This document shows positions 11,570 through 24,404 of a DNA stretch of 64,000 nt, piece by piece (within the stretch, counting starts at the first letter, position 1; each line of letters opens with the position of its first letter). The notes under the pieces were generated by a model. It ran no database searches. It was not told where the DNA came from and was given only the letters and a program-made list of their open reading frames with translations. Position numbers and translations under genes: made by a program. The stretch is from Polytrichum commune. Taxonomy: Eukaryota; Streptophyta; Polytrichopsida; Polytrichales; Polytrichaceae. Where the stretch lies: NCBI GenBank assembly GCA_950295325.1, contig OX485806.1:36830001-36894000 (forward strand), read 5' to 3'.

Positions 11570-12439
11570 GACACGTTTTGGAAACACCAAAATTGTTGTA
11601 TTATTGAGGTTTCATCTTCTCATTAATATGACAAATGGCATAAAATTTTCGTACTATTGAGGGACTACAAAATCATAAGAAATATGAGGTGTTATATATA
11701 TATATATATATAAGGAATTTAAGCAATATAGATGGTATGAAAGAATAACTTATAACTCCAAACAAATATAAATATTCTTAAGACCTCTTGAAATAAGAGT
11801 CTAAAGATCTATGGTGTTAACCCAAGTTAGCAACTGTCATCTTATCTAAATTTCCTACTAACTTTTCAAAACTAATAATATCATTAACACCAAAATATAA
11901 AGAGTCGTTTAACAAGAAATTAAACAATAATGATGCATGACATTTAGCATCACTAAGCTTTACTATAAGTGAAGCAACATCATCCACAGCTACTAAAAGT
12001 AGATCAACATTAACCATGTCAGCATGAGGCCACTCTAACCCTAACCATGTCCATTCTACACTTGTAACCCTAATTATCATTACATTCCCAATGATAAGTA
12101 AAGTTCCCAAATAGTTCCCAAATAGTTCCCAAATAGTTCCCAAGTGAAATGGATGTATTTTAGATGAACATAACATAGACGAAAGATATTTCAGCATTAA
12201 GTACCTTTTTGATATGACAACACAAAGATTGTGAATGTTGCATATTTGAGTGTCATAGTCGTATAAAAGAGGGAGATTTGACCTAAAAAGTTTGGTCATG
12301 CAAATATATGTCATAATATCAAGGGCGTCGTATAAACAAGTGTCGTATTAACGAGGTTACTGTAGTCTTGCGTCAGTTTTTTCTAACCCATTGAAATATC
12401 CAGTTCTGAAGCAATGTGAAAGAAAATACTCAACTATGT
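11570..12439. other. Spacer with short tandem repeats, no gene
   Basis: It contains (TA)n at about 11,694-11,712 and four tandem copies of an 11-bp unit (AAATAGTTCCC) at about 12,100-12,146. The minus-strand frame 11,817-12,314 runs through the tandem repeat and has no recognisable domain. Confidence 0.6.
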
Positions 12440-13150
12440 TTACTCTGTACCTTCTATAGATGGCCATGACCTAATCGAATTAGTTTTCATTTCAACACTT
12501 TCAACATCTTCCACTTCTACTGTACCTAAAGTGAAAAATTCATGGGAGTGCATATCATATTCCCCATGCTTTGAGGATGAACTCGTCCTTTCTAAAAGAT
12601 CACTAGTACCTATCATGCTAGGCAAATCACTTGCAAACATGAAGTATGATTTCCTCTGATTCTCAAGCACTCTCAAAGCTTTGTTGTTCGTATTCACTTC
12701 TTCAAGTTCTTGATGGACAACTTCAAGAGTTGGGTATTTCTCCAAGGTCATAATATGTTTAGAATTTGGTTGAAAATCAACTTGGGTTACAAGAGGATTT
12801 ATCTTGCAATCTTGGTTGACAAAAGCACATGTTGACATTGCCCTTGCTTGAACATTAGCTTCTCCCAAAGAAGTATGAGTGTCCAAAGGCATGGATTGAG
12901 ATGTGGAAATCTCAAATGAGCTCCGTATTGTAGATTTTTGATCACTTGCCATTATAGACCTCATGGTGGAGTTTGAGATGTGCTTACGAGAGTCCTCAAA
13001 ATTGAGAGTTGTTTGCTTTCCAAATCGTATGGCAGCAACGTCATACGCTCGTGCAACTTCCTCTGGAGTATCATAGTTACCAAGCCACATCTTTTTCTTG
13101 GCGTTTCTAGAGACTTTGAAAATCTTTGTTGTACACGCTACTTGTTGGTG
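12440..13150 (-). pseudogene. AP2/ERF-domain gene fragment
   Basis: The minus-strand frame encodes the C-terminal half of an AP2 DNA-binding domain: KMWLGNYDTPEEVARAYDVA followed by AIRFGKQTTLNF, matching the second and third strands and the amphipathic helix (WLG..YDTPEEVARAYD.AA) of plant AP2/ERF transcription factors. The frame stays open a little upstream (FKVSRNAKKK), but the first strand (YRGVR..) is not recognisable, so an upstream exon is missing or decayed. Downstream of the domain is a ~180-residue Ser- and Glu-rich tail ending WPSIEGTE, which could be an activation region. The stretch lies between direct repeats among transposons. I infer a captured or partial gene; expression is untestable here. 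Confidence 0.65.
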
Positions 13151-13734
13151 TTGCCTTTCACAATATATTAATACATTTTGGTGTTATCGTTGACTTCACG
13201 TAACACTTTGGGGTGGACCTTACCATTGACTGAATTGACTTCACTTTACATGATTTTCAAACCACATGCATTGAAATTTTGAAGTGGAACGTGCATTTAG
13301 TTAATCTTGATGACTATTCTTGAAGAAGCATGACCAAGGAAATGACATCATTTTTGGTATCTTGTATAATGGTAGCATGAAATAAGTGTATTGTTGACGA
13401 TGTATTGTTAATGATGTATTGGAACCTATTTTGAAAGTTGGGTGAAAACTTTAGAACTCTTCTTTTTACCTCTCAAACTTTAAGGAAATCTTCGGATCTA
13501 AAATAAGGTATGCACATGGGACCCATTATCATAAATCTGGGATTGGCTTATGCAAGGGTAGCTTGGCCCACCCATTCTAGGATGACAAGCTAGAAAATTA
13601 ATTTTTAACAGCCCAACACCACTCTTTGTGTATGATAATTTAAGCATTAAAAAATCTTGGGTGACTTTTTGTTTATTCTTATAAACATAGGGTTGGGACT
13701 AAACCCATGGTTTCATCTGCTTCACTTTACAACT

Positions 13735-14105
13735 AACTTAATTACACAGAAATATTGTTCAACCTACAGAAAAACCCCAGGTTGCAGATCATGGGTGTTG
13801 CCATTCATTTTCTTTTGTAAAACTTACAGTAGCCTGAACCTAATTCAGTACTCCTTTGTTGATAAATCTAGCCAATTATGAGTAACTGTTTCTATGTCAT
13901 TCACATTGGTCTAGCAGATGTATGAGGTTACTAATCCTGAGTGAAATGCACAAATTCAAAAAAAAGTGCAGTTGAACAAGAAAACCCCATAGTGGAGGCC
14001 ATGGCATTTCTGCCATATCCATTTGTGCAATTTACAACAAGCTAAACCTCCGCCTTTGCTAATAAATATGTAGTTCATGTGTGAGTACTTCCACCTCATT
14101 CACAA
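13735..14105 (+). repeat. Direct repeat 3' of the AP2 fragment
   Basis: Two imperfect units related to 11,230-11,565, each with AACCCCA, TGGC, CATTTGT and GATAAAT(C/A)T landmarks in the same order. Confidence 0.7.
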
Positions 14106-14398
14106 AATTGGTGTACCACATGTTTGAGGTTAATGGATTCACACAAGCACTAAGTTTCACCACATACATATGCATCTCCATATACGGATGATTCGGTTTG
14201 TAACCTAAAAAGATACATTGAAAAAGATTGTGAAAGTATCCTCATTGCACATGCTAAAAAGTACGATGCCATCCGTACTAGACAAATGGCCCCCCAACAA
14301 TGATGCTCACTGAAAGTGGTCCGATTTTTATGGTATGATCCTTGCTTTACGCATGCATAGATTGTGCAAAATTCCAATATGGCAAATACTTATGAAAC

Positions 14399-14656
14399 TA
14401 CCGCAAGGAGCACGTCTCTGAACAAGACATATCCTCACTATGCAACCTACGCACATCCCACCAAAATGACACATGCCTACACCTATTACCATGTTGTAAA
14501 AAACAAACACATTACAAGAAAATCTACGAACTAATCGACATAACAAATCAGTACACACACTAGGAAATTACCGCAAGAAGCATACCTTTAAACAAGACAT
14601 ATCCCCACTATGCACCCTATGCACATCCCACCAAAACTGCACATGCCTCCACCTAT
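14399..14656 (+). repeat. ~170-bp tandem repeat, left of giant element 1
   Basis: Units start at CCGCAAGGAG (14,401) and CCGCAAGAAG (14,571), a 170-bp period. The array resumes at 25,557 on the far side of giant element 1, so the element landed inside it. Confidence 0.8.
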
Positions 14657-15589
14657 AACACTATATTCGTTAATCGGAGACTTTGGAAAGTCTCAAAATC
14701 AAATTCACCCATAGTTTGGGATGCCAATATTGTGAGCATACATTATAATGGGAACATTGGGAAAATGATAGTTCATAAGTTTGTACGCAAAGAATATTCA
14801 CATTACTAAATATAGTAAATTTAAATATCGTGATCAAAACATGAACTTCACATGGAAAATAACAATCAAATCTCCCAAAAAATGGTTTTATGTCATTATA
14901 GAGTCTAGGATGCGCATCCCATATGGAAAGGTCTTATTGAATTAGATGGCATATCCCAAACTTATTTAAAATAAGTTTGAATGTAGCCGCAATACAACCA
15001 AGTCTATACAATGCCCCTATTTTCACACTAATTCCAACCTATGTTATGTCCACCGAAAGATGTATCCACAAACACACCCACCATGATTGTCCCGTCAATA
15101 TTGTCAGCCGATCGGGAAGAGAGTTCACATTCATTATCTAAAGACAATGCATATGTCGACAACACAAAGGCACTATCTACTACATCCACTACCATCACAC
15201 CTAAAAAACAACCATGGAATGGACAACCGCATAACCGATGCTATGCAAATAAGAGTGGACACACTATATGTGAGTATATATGACCTGAAATACATACATT
15301 TTCCAACTAAAGAGACAATAAATACTAGCAAACCAAAGACACGCTCGCATTGTGGACATTAAAAAGTAGGTGTTGGGATACCATTGGAGAACCTCATAAA
15401 TAAACACGAACATGTGTTCCAAAACAATCCATGGTCAGGTGCAAATAATCCTTATTTTTCCATTCCAATAAACATGGGCATCACATGGTGTTATTTATTA
15501 TCTTTAGAAGGCGTTGAAATGATTTGTTAAGTAACCATGGACATGGTTCTACATCAATACAAGACATGATTTTCACATATGTTCACGAA

Positions 15590-16640
15590 CGCGCGGTCGT
15601 AAAGCACATCCCATTTCATGATCAAATTGTGCATGGGACAAACAACACATGATGTTAAAGATCACACGATACATATATTCACATTGGTGTCAAAGAACAT
15701 TATACATGCATATGAAAAAAACTGAATGATATGGATTTAAAAAATATTAGTCGCATACACAATCGATACGATGTATGTCATCGATTATAGGCCCAAAATA
15801 CAAAAAAATACGACTTGGGATATACGAATGGGCGTTCGTATACCTCCCTATACATATTCCAGGAGGGTATCTTTATGAACGGCCGCGCGTATGTCACATG
15901 TTATATTTTTTATGGCAAATAAAATTTAGACTGTAATAATTGTGGTATTTTACAGATGTACTTTCGCAAAACGTATGCCATCATACGGGTATTTGGGGCA
16001 ATTGGATTGGTATACTCCATACGAATGGCCGTTCGTAAAGCTTTGGTAGGTATCTTTATGAATGCCCATTCGTATATCATCATGACAGACTTGTATCATA
16101 TATCATCATCATATTTGGGTCGATGCATAGATGTGTCTATGTATGGATGTTGTTTGGATACATAGACCATATTCACAGGTGGTATTTACAAACGACCGTT
16201 CATAAGGCTTTGGGTCATATCTTTACGAACGTGCGTTCGTATATCACCATGACATATTGTTTGGGTCTATGCATAGATGTATGTCCATCTATGGATGTTC
16301 CTAGACACATAGACCATACTCATAGGTGGTATTTACGAACGCACGTTCATATATCACTATGATATATTTTTTGGGTCTATGCATAGATGTATGTCTATCT
16401 ATGGATATTGCTAGATACATAGACCATACTCACAGGTGATATTTACGAACGCACGTTCGTAAACTCTTAGCCATCACATGTGATTGAATTATTAATACAA
16501 ATGCGTTCATTTGTGATTTACGAACGCGCGTTTGTAAACTCTCAATCACCATATATGTTTCAACCAATACTACAAATGCGTTGATTTGTGATTTACGAAC
16601 GTGCGTTTGTAAACTCTCAACCATCATCTATGTTTGAACC
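15590..16640. repeat. Outer palindrome array of element 1
   Basis: Degenerate copies of the element-1 palindrome (TTTACGAACG, two variable bases, CGTTCGTAAA) are embedded in longer repeats of roughly 90-120 bp. One unit class carries GGGTCTATGCATAGATGT and CATAGACCATACTCA; a second carries CTCTCAACCATCAT..TGATTTGTG. The copies are more diverged than in the inner arrays. Confidence 0.75.
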
Positions 16641-16681
16641 AAAACTACAAATGCATTGATTTGTGATTTGTGATTTATATT

Positions 16682-17085
16682 TGTACCATAGGTTGGTTGA
16701 AGGCTTGAAGCTTAGAAACATTGGATCTGGATTCGGTTTGCGAAAACCACCTTTGACCAAAAACGTTAGCTAGTCATAAGGACCCGAAAACTCCACAATA
16801 GGTTGTAGAAGGTTACAAATGCCAGCTCTAAGCTTATATTATGGAAACAACATCTAAAAGTTGGCCATTCAGACAAAAAACGTGAGCTCGTAGGTAGTGT
16901 CCAAGACATATTTTTTAGCCTTAAACGGAAGTTTAAGGCGATCATACGTCAAAGGAGTTTTCTAGAGATGCACTAGGTTGGGAGGTGTTTTTGCAAGGCT
17001 TGGAAATGACTAGCAACAAAAGAGTATATGTAGCAAGGAAGGACTGCAAACACCCATTAACAATGGGCTTTCATATATACGTACT
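16682..17085 (+). repeat. Left arm of a 400-bp inverted repeat
   Basis: It starts TGTACCATAGGTTGGTTGA and ends TTTCATATATACGTAC. Its reverse complement is at 22,994-23,388 with high identity over about 400 bases. A palindrome array lies directly inside each arm, giving a foldback-like layout: arm, array, centre, array, arm. Confidence 0.85.
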
Positions 17086-17109
17086 ATGCAGCATTTCGTT
17101 GTTACGCAG

Positions 17110-17640
17110 AAGTTTACGAAAATGTGGGCCGATGTTTACGAACGCCCGTTCGTAAATGTGGGCCGAGGTTTACGAACGCACGTTCGTAACTGTGCAACAC
17201 TTGGTTGCTGCGCAGAAGCTTACAAAAATGTGGGCCGATGTTTACGAACGCCCGTTCGTAAATGTGGGCCAAGGTTTACGAACGCCCGTTCGTAAATGTG
17301 CGCCGATGTTTACGAACGCACGTTCTGTGCAGCATTTGGTTGCTGCAAAGAAGTGTACGAAAATGTGGGCCGAGGTTTACGAACGCCCGTTCGTAAATGT
17401 GCGCTGACGTTTACGAACGCACGTTCGTAACTATGCAGCACTTGGTTGCTGCGCATAAGTGTACGAAAATGTGGGCCGAGGTTTGCGAACGCCCGTTCGT
17501 AAATGTGGCAGAGATTTACGAACGCCCGTTCGTAAATGTGGGCCGACGTTTACGAACGGGCGTTCGTAAATGTGCGCCAACGTTTACGAACGCGCGTTCG
17601 TAAATGTGCACCGATGTTTACGAACGCGCGTTCGTAAACC
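17110..17640. repeat. Left inner palindrome array of element 1
   Basis: About a dozen copies of a 22-bp palindrome: TTTACGAACG, two variable bases (CC, GG, CA, CG), then the inverted 10-mer. They are separated by GTGGGCC- or GTGCGCC-type spacers and by a longer spacer containing AGCACTTGGTTGCTGCGCA. Frames translating as repeated YERPFVNV are by-products of the array. Confidence 0.9.
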
Positions 17641-19487
17641 TTCGGAATACGCGGAGGTATATGCGGTGGATATACGTTGTACGTACATGAAGTGTGTAGT
17701 GTGGACGCATAGAAATGTGATATGCACGCACTCCTACAAGTCTCTAGAGCAGTCTCTAGAGCATGCCGCAAAAAAGAGCTATGGTGTGGGGGGGAAGACC
17801 TTTAAGTACTGCTCTAAGGCGATTCAAAATCCCTTGGATGCTCTTTAAAAAACGGATTCCCGCCGCCTACCTTAACCTAACAATATGTCATTCTATTCAT
17901 GCGAAACATGTATGACGCTATGTATGGAACATGTATGGCATGCATTCAACATATTGAAAATATTAATGTCGCTCGCACACCTTAGGTGTTACCAAGGCCT
18001 CAGGATAAAAACATAAATACTATAATAGTCAAATGTTATTGAAATATGATGATGCTTAACATTAAATAAATGATTTGCGACCAAGTTATGAAATCCAAGT
18101 TTTTGGGCAATTGATACCTATATGTTACCAAGGTCTAAGTGATATATATATATATACACATACATACAATGAGGTAGGAGTGGGTCAAAATTAGTTGTGG
18201 AGGCCCCTAAAATTGTATATATTATATGATTCACATAAAAACATGTCCAGAATATCCTCACTAAGTGTGTGGACACCAATAAAAAGTCGGATTAATTTGG
18301 AATGGCTTGTAAGGTAGAGGAAGGATATGATATGAAACCATACCTAAATATAATGTAGGTCTTAATTTAAGTGCAAACCTAGATGTGGAAAGATTGAATT
18401 AATCCGGAATGTGTGGCAAGATTGAAATTAATTTGGAATGGTACATAAGGTAGAGTAAGCATATGAATTCAAAACATACCTAGGTCGAGTCACACTAATT
18501 GCATGTTTTTGCATCCTACGAGAAGTAGGTGCATAACTAAAAGTATTCATTTAAAGTTGAGTCTTAAGACATGCATGTTAGAATAAGAATAAGTATGGAC
18601 TGTGTGATCAAAATGCACTCAACATTATTAAGGTGAAAGAGGAAGAATTCCAAACTTCACTTTTGACATAAACCAAAGTTGTATCTCAAATCCAATTTTG
18701 AATCTTGAAATGACAATCGGCATGATTCTCAATAGTTGTTATTAACCGGATGAAGCAATATCCAATCCAACCAACATTGGTAGACCAGTTGGACATGCCC
18801 ACATATCACAACATGGCCACATATTTTGAATATTGGTAAGATTAAAAGATTTAGGGATGTAGGATTTAGGGTTTGGGGTTAGGGTTTGTGAAAGTTGTGC
18901 ATGTCCGACAGTTAATACAATAGATTACACACACAAACGATATTGACTACTCAATAGCCCATATTGCACTCACTTAATTATGTAGAATGCACATTTTATA
19001 CTTGCCAAAAATCCGATCACATGGCTCAAATACACTTAGTTCAAGTTGAAGTTAAAGTTCAATGCACTATACAAATGTTAGTTCAAGTTGACACCTAATT
19101 ATATGAATTGATGACATGTTTGAAATTGAATTTCCCTCCACCTCTACTAAAATTAAGTTCATCCCCTCCCCCCAATCTCACATTGTGTATTTTATGAAGC
19201 TAATAATGATTATAGGAACTAATGAACAACTTGAAAGATATTTCATTCTTGAAAACAAAATATTTCAAAATACCATATGAGCATCCTTGGGGTTGGATTC
19301 TTCATCAAATTTCTACTAAATGATGTGCATTGTTCACTACAAATTTATACTCCCTATGTACCTAATGTTTACAAAAGAACCAAATGTATAGGGACTAATA
19401 GAATGGGGAGAAAAAATTCATTTGTATTTATATTAAGCTATTCAAATCAATATGATAAATACCTATACTACATGTACATAATACAAG
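17641..19487. other. AT-rich interior of element 1, no gene seen
   Basis: Long AT-rich stretch with a (TA)n run near 18,140 and degenerate TTTAGGG-like motifs at about 18,868-18,893. No frame shows a recognisable domain. Confidence 0.6.
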
Positions 19488-20569
19488 TGTGAGCCCAAAA
19501 TTGATGCCCACATTGGTTGTTAACACTTGTAAAACATTACAAGTGGTGTTTTGGTGATTTATGATTATTCACAAAAATATAAAAAGAGTGAAGCTTGAAG
19601 AAAGCTTAGTTTGAATCATTAGGCTTTTGTGGAGTGAATTTTAGTAGGAGAAGGACAAACCTTGGTAAAGTGTGGTAGGTAGAAAGCCAAGGTTAGTTAA
19701 ATGTTTGAATTAGGATCCTTGTTGATCATTTAAGGGAGGAAGGCTTAGGAGATAGGATAAGAACCTACAAAGTAGGAGGAAATCTTGAGGGCTTATCGTG
19801 AGCCTTGAGGGTGCTCACCCCCTCAAACTCACTATATAATCCCTCATTCTTCCTTCACTTATCCTCTCTTTCCTTCGTGCTCCTTGGCACTCCACGTGTT
19901 ATAAGTGTGGATGCGTGGGAAGCAAGATAGGAGCACGTGTGTGTGCATGGATGTAAGGTTAGGAGCCAAGGCTAGTTGGCCTTGAAGAGGGCTTGACCTC
20001 TTGTTAGTAATAGTTGGGCGTGAATGATTTAAAGTTCAATTTATGGCTTTGTTTGAATACTTGGATTTACATTGATTAGCCTTATACTTATGCGGATGTG
20101 CAAAGTCTCTTATTGGAGCATTTAGTTGTTGGACTTCATATGAATTTTTGAGAGCCAAAAAACCGAGACTATGTCCAAACTTCCAAAAACTAGTGAAAAA
20201 ATGTAGGTTCAAAGGGAACGGCGTAGAATTATGACCATATACTTTGTGGCAGTAGAAATATTATTGCATATTCATGTAGAGGACTTCATTACCTATCCAT
20301 GGATACCAAAAACTCATTTTTTGGACTTCATATGAATTTTTGAGAGCCAAAAAACCGAGACTATGTCCAAACTTCCAAACTTCCAAACTTCCAAACTTCG
20401 AGATTAAGGAGTGTAAGAAGACATAGTATAGACTTGGCTAAGTTGCGTATATTCCAACGATAGATTGGAATTATACATTGTGTTACAAAGAGAGAAATCT
20501 CTACATGTCATTATAAACTTCTCCATTCGGGCTAGGACGAAATTGAAGGGTGGAGGTTTTTTGGTGACA
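19488..20569 (+). mobile_element. TGTGAG-family LTR-like element, copy D
   Basis: The 1082-bp element begins TGTGAGCCCAAAATTGATGC and ends TTTTTTGGTGACA, with 5-bp TSD ACAAG (19,483-19,487 and 20,570-20,574). A TATA-like CTATATAATCCC at about 19,843 is followed by pyrimidine-rich sequence ending near CCTTGGCACTCCACG, which I read as an LTR promoter. It shares long blocks with the copy at 58,114. It is inserted in the interior of giant element 1. No coding sequence; probable solo LTR. Confidence 0.85.
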
Positions 20570-21789
20570 ACAAGACATGAATTAAGCATGCCTTCATTAC
20601 TTACAAATTCTACTTTTATTTTCATGCAAGAGAGTCATCGAACGTTTTTCCATCCTAACAAGTATGGACAAGGTAGTCATATGACTGCCTCCATAATATG
20701 ACAATAATTCATGTATCGTAACTTGGATGAAACTAACACATTTCAATGGTAACAAATTCCCTCCCCACCCCTATCCCTCCCCACCCCTATCCCATCCCAT
20801 CCCAACCCATCTCATCACATCCCATCCCATCCCATCCCATCCCAACCCATCCCAACCCATCCCATCCCAACCCCATCCCAACCCATCCCATCCCATCCCA
20901 TCCCCTCCCCTCCCCACACCCCATCCCACCACATCCCAACCCTTCTCACGTGGAGGAGGCCACGTAGCAATGATAGGGAAACCCTAGCGGCGTTGGCTAC
21001 CTCCCCGCACCCCTTCTTCTCCTTTCATTGTCATTTGGAGCATTGAAAGGAGAAGCAGAACGCTGAGCACATGCGGAGCGGAGCTCTTGTCATTTCTTTA
21101 GTCATATATTTTCTTTATTTTGTTGGCGCGCGTGTTTGAGAGTCGCAGATTTCTTTTGAGAGTTGCAAGTTTGCTAGTAGAGAGCTTGAGAGCTACAAAC
21201 TTGAAAGTTGCATACACATAAGAGTTGTTGCAAGGGTTTGTATGTAACGTGCGAGGGCTTAAGAGTGTGAGGAAAGAATGACTAATGTGAGGGTGCAGTA
21301 GATTGAATTTATAATTCTGAGGTTTTCGATGTTTTTCACTAAATGAGGAAGCACAAGTTTTGGATGTATACCAATTCAACGTGCATAGTGTAATCCTCTT
21401 GAACTCACTTCCTTCACATTTTGAAATTTTTTTTATTGTTGAATTCCATGTGTTTTTTTCCATGACATTGTTGAATTCCATGTATGTTGAGCTTTGGCAT
21501 GTTTTGTTTGCAAGCTTCCCCATGTTTTTTGATTTAGTGTTCTCTCACAACCTGAAACTCAATTATGTTTTCATTCGGTTGTTTCAATTTTTATCGTTAT
21601 CAAGTTTATCTTCACTTGCAGTATGTAAAGGCACCAATTCAAGGTTGATAGGTATCAATCACAAACCAAAAGTAACAAGATGGAATGGACAAATCACTAA
21701 TACATATCAACCACTCCATTATAGACCAATGCATATTTGTATTTGTTTATATATGAATATAAAAAACATATGTACATGCGTAAATACCG
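20570..21789. other. Interior of element 1 with CCCATC-type microsatellite
   Basis: Bases 20,757-20,945 are a purine-free stretch of CCCATC, CCCAACC and related short repeats. The remainder has no recognisable gene; the frames at 21,098-21,523 (minus) and 21,360-21,824 (plus) overlap and lack motifs. Confidence 0.7.
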
Positions 21790-22930
21790 GAGCATGTTTA
21801 CGAACGGGCGTTCGTAAACTTTAGCGCAACAACCAAGTGCTGCACAGTTACGAACGTGCGTTCGTAAACGTTGGCTCACGTTTACGAACGGGCGTTCGTA
21901 AACCTCGGCCCACATTTTCGTAAAATTCTGCGCAGCAACCAAGTGCTGCATAGTTAGTAAATGTGCGCCAACTTTTACGAACGGGCGTTCGTAAACCTCG
22001 GCCCACATTTACGAACGGGCGTTCGTAAATCTCGGCCCACATTTACGAACGTGCGTTCGTAAACCTCGGCCCACATTTACAAACGGGCGTTCGTAAATCT
22101 CGGCCCACATTTACGAACGTGCGTTCGTAAACCTCGGCCCACATTTTCGTAAAATTCTGCGCAGCAACCAAGTATTGCATAGTTAGTAAATGTGCGCCGA
22201 CTTTTACGAACGTGCGTTCGTAAATCTCGGCCCACATTTACGAACGTGCGTTCGTAAACCTCGGCCCACATTTTCGTAAAATTCTACGCAGCAACCAAGT
22301 GCTGCATAGTTAGTAAATGTGCGCCAACTTTTACGAACGGGCGTTCGTAAACCTCGGCCCACATTTTCGTAAAATTCTGCGCAGCAACCAAGTGCTGCAT
22401 AGTTAGTAAATGTGCGCCGACTTTTACGAACGTGCGTTCGTAAACGTCGGCTCACATTTACGAACGGGCGTTTGTAAATCTCGGCCCACATTTACGAACG
22501 TGCGTTCGTAAACCTCGCCCCACATTTTCGTAAAATTTTGCGCAGCAACCAAGTGCTGCATAGTTAGTAAATGTGCGCCAACTTTTACGAACGGGCGTTC
22601 GTAAACCTCGCCCCACATTTACGAACGTGCGTTCGTAAACCTCGCCCCACATTTTCGTAAAATTCTGCGCAGCAACCAAGTGCTGCATAGTTAGTAAATG
22701 TGCGCCGACTTTTACGTTCGTAAACCTCGGCCCACATTTTCGTAAACTTCTGCTCATCAACCAAATGGTGCACTGTTACGAACGTGCGTTCGTAAACCTC
22801 GACGAGTATTTACAAATGCGCGTTTGTAAACCTTGGCCAACAACAAAGGTTGCATATTTACGAACATGCAATTGTGAACTTCGGCATAATAACCAAGGGC
22901 TGCATGTTTACGAATGCACGCTTATAAACC
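21790..22930. repeat. Right inner palindrome array of element 1
   Basis: About twenty copies of the element-1 palindrome in roughly 110-220-bp higher-order units with AGCAACCAAGTGCTGCATAG and CTCGGCCCACAT spacers. It is the mirror counterpart of 17,110-17,640 but about twice as long. Frames reading MWAEVYERPFVNV arise from this array and are not genes. Confidence 0.9.
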
Positions 22931-22993
22931 TTGGCTACGTACAATGAAAATGTGCACCACCCCCCTGCTACAATAATCAATAGCGAATAGGAG

Positions 22994-23388
22994 TACGTAT
23001 ATATGAAAGCCCATTTTTAATGGGTGTTTGCAGTCCTTCCTTGCTACATTAATTCTTTTGTTGCTAGTCATTTCCAAGCCTTGCAAAAACACCTCCCAAC
23101 CTAGTGCATCTCTAGAAAACTCCTTTGACGTATGATCGCCTTAAACTTATGTTTAAGGCTAAAAAATATGTCTTGGACGCTACCTACGAGCTCACGTTTT
23201 TGGTCTGAATGGCCAACTTTTAGATGTTGTTTCCATAATATAAGCTTAGAGCTGGCATCTCTAACCTTCTACAACCTATAGTGGAGTTTTCGGGTCCTTA
23301 TGACTAGCTGACGTTTTTGGTCAAAGGTGGTTTTCGCAAACCGAATCCAGATCCAACGTTTCTAAGCTTCAACCAACCTATGGTACAT
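22994..23388 (-). repeat. Right arm of the 400-bp inverted repeat
   Basis: Reverse complement of 16,682-17,085. The arms are 5.9 kb apart and enclose both inner arrays and the LTR-like copy D. Confidence 0.85.
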
Positions 23389-24404
23389 TTTTCAAGTCAT
23401 TCTAACTACTTGCTCTAGACGTCTCCTATGAGTGTCACGTTCGCGCATACCCACCCTTTCTACTTTCTAATGCATTCTTTGTTCCTACATGACAAGTTGT
23501 CCAATGCACATTTTCAATAACACCTTCAACACCTTTGTCTTGCCAACACTAAGGACTATGTTATCTTAGAAGGAGAGCAGTAATAGGAGAATGCCAACAA
23601 TGAATCTACTCTTTAAATCCCTCTTTCAACACTTTGTTGCTTGTTTTCCAAGACTGTTGTCCGTCTGGACTGCCTCACATTTCTAGGTCTAAACTTATAA
23701 GCATACACACCTTCTCTAAGAGTCTAAGCTATCTTCACATATGTGTACTAAGAGAGCCAAAAGGTTCTAGGACAATCTTTATATACCTCAAAACAACTAC
23801 CTACTAGGTGGGTCAACTTGGTAGGTTACCACCCTGTCAAAACACTGCAACTAGCTGTCCTCATGCGTTTTTGCCCTTTGTCCAATACATGACCAACTGG
23901 CATACTGAGGTCATAAAAAATGATCAACTAGTCACAGAATGCAATGCTATTTAATAACTTTGGACCAACAAGTCATTATCTGACCAACTAAATTATTAAC
24001 ACCAAATAATTACTACTACTGAATAAATTGCTCAGTAGTAAAATAGTAAAAAACCAATTAGTGGACGTTTTAACAACTAATTGCATTAGGGACAAATTTG
24101 ACGTCAACTAGTAAACTAGCATTCTTTTGCCCTTTCGACAATTCGCGACCAACTAGTTAGTTTTTGATGGGTTGGTTTACTATGAACATTTTATGTTCTT
24201 AAAACACGGTGCTAACTTCTACCTTAACTTCTATCTTATCTATGTTTGTGCAAATAAACGAAACCACTATACATATTTGCAAACACACATTCGTAAAAAT
24301 ACGTAATGTTGATTTACACATTACACATTACACTGATTTACGAACGGTTGTTCGTAAATATGCTACCAAAATCTACTTTAACAATTGAATGTGGATATAC
24401 TTTA
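23389..24404. other. Spacer with sparse palindromes, no gene
   Basis: AT-rich, with half-sites and one degenerate element-1 palindrome at about 24,339-24,359 just upstream of the cargo-gene fragment. Nothing else is recognised. Confidence 0.5.

Noticed and set aside
11817-12314. 165-codon minus-strand frame
   Set aside because: Runs through an 11-bp tandem repeat and has no recognisable domain.
20727-20987. Pro/Ser/His-rich protein frames
   Set aside because: Translation of a CCCATC-type microsatellite.
21697-22773. Long minus-strand frames with repeated YERPFVNV peptides
   Set aside because: They are translations of the tandem palindrome array; overlapping frames show the same repeats.
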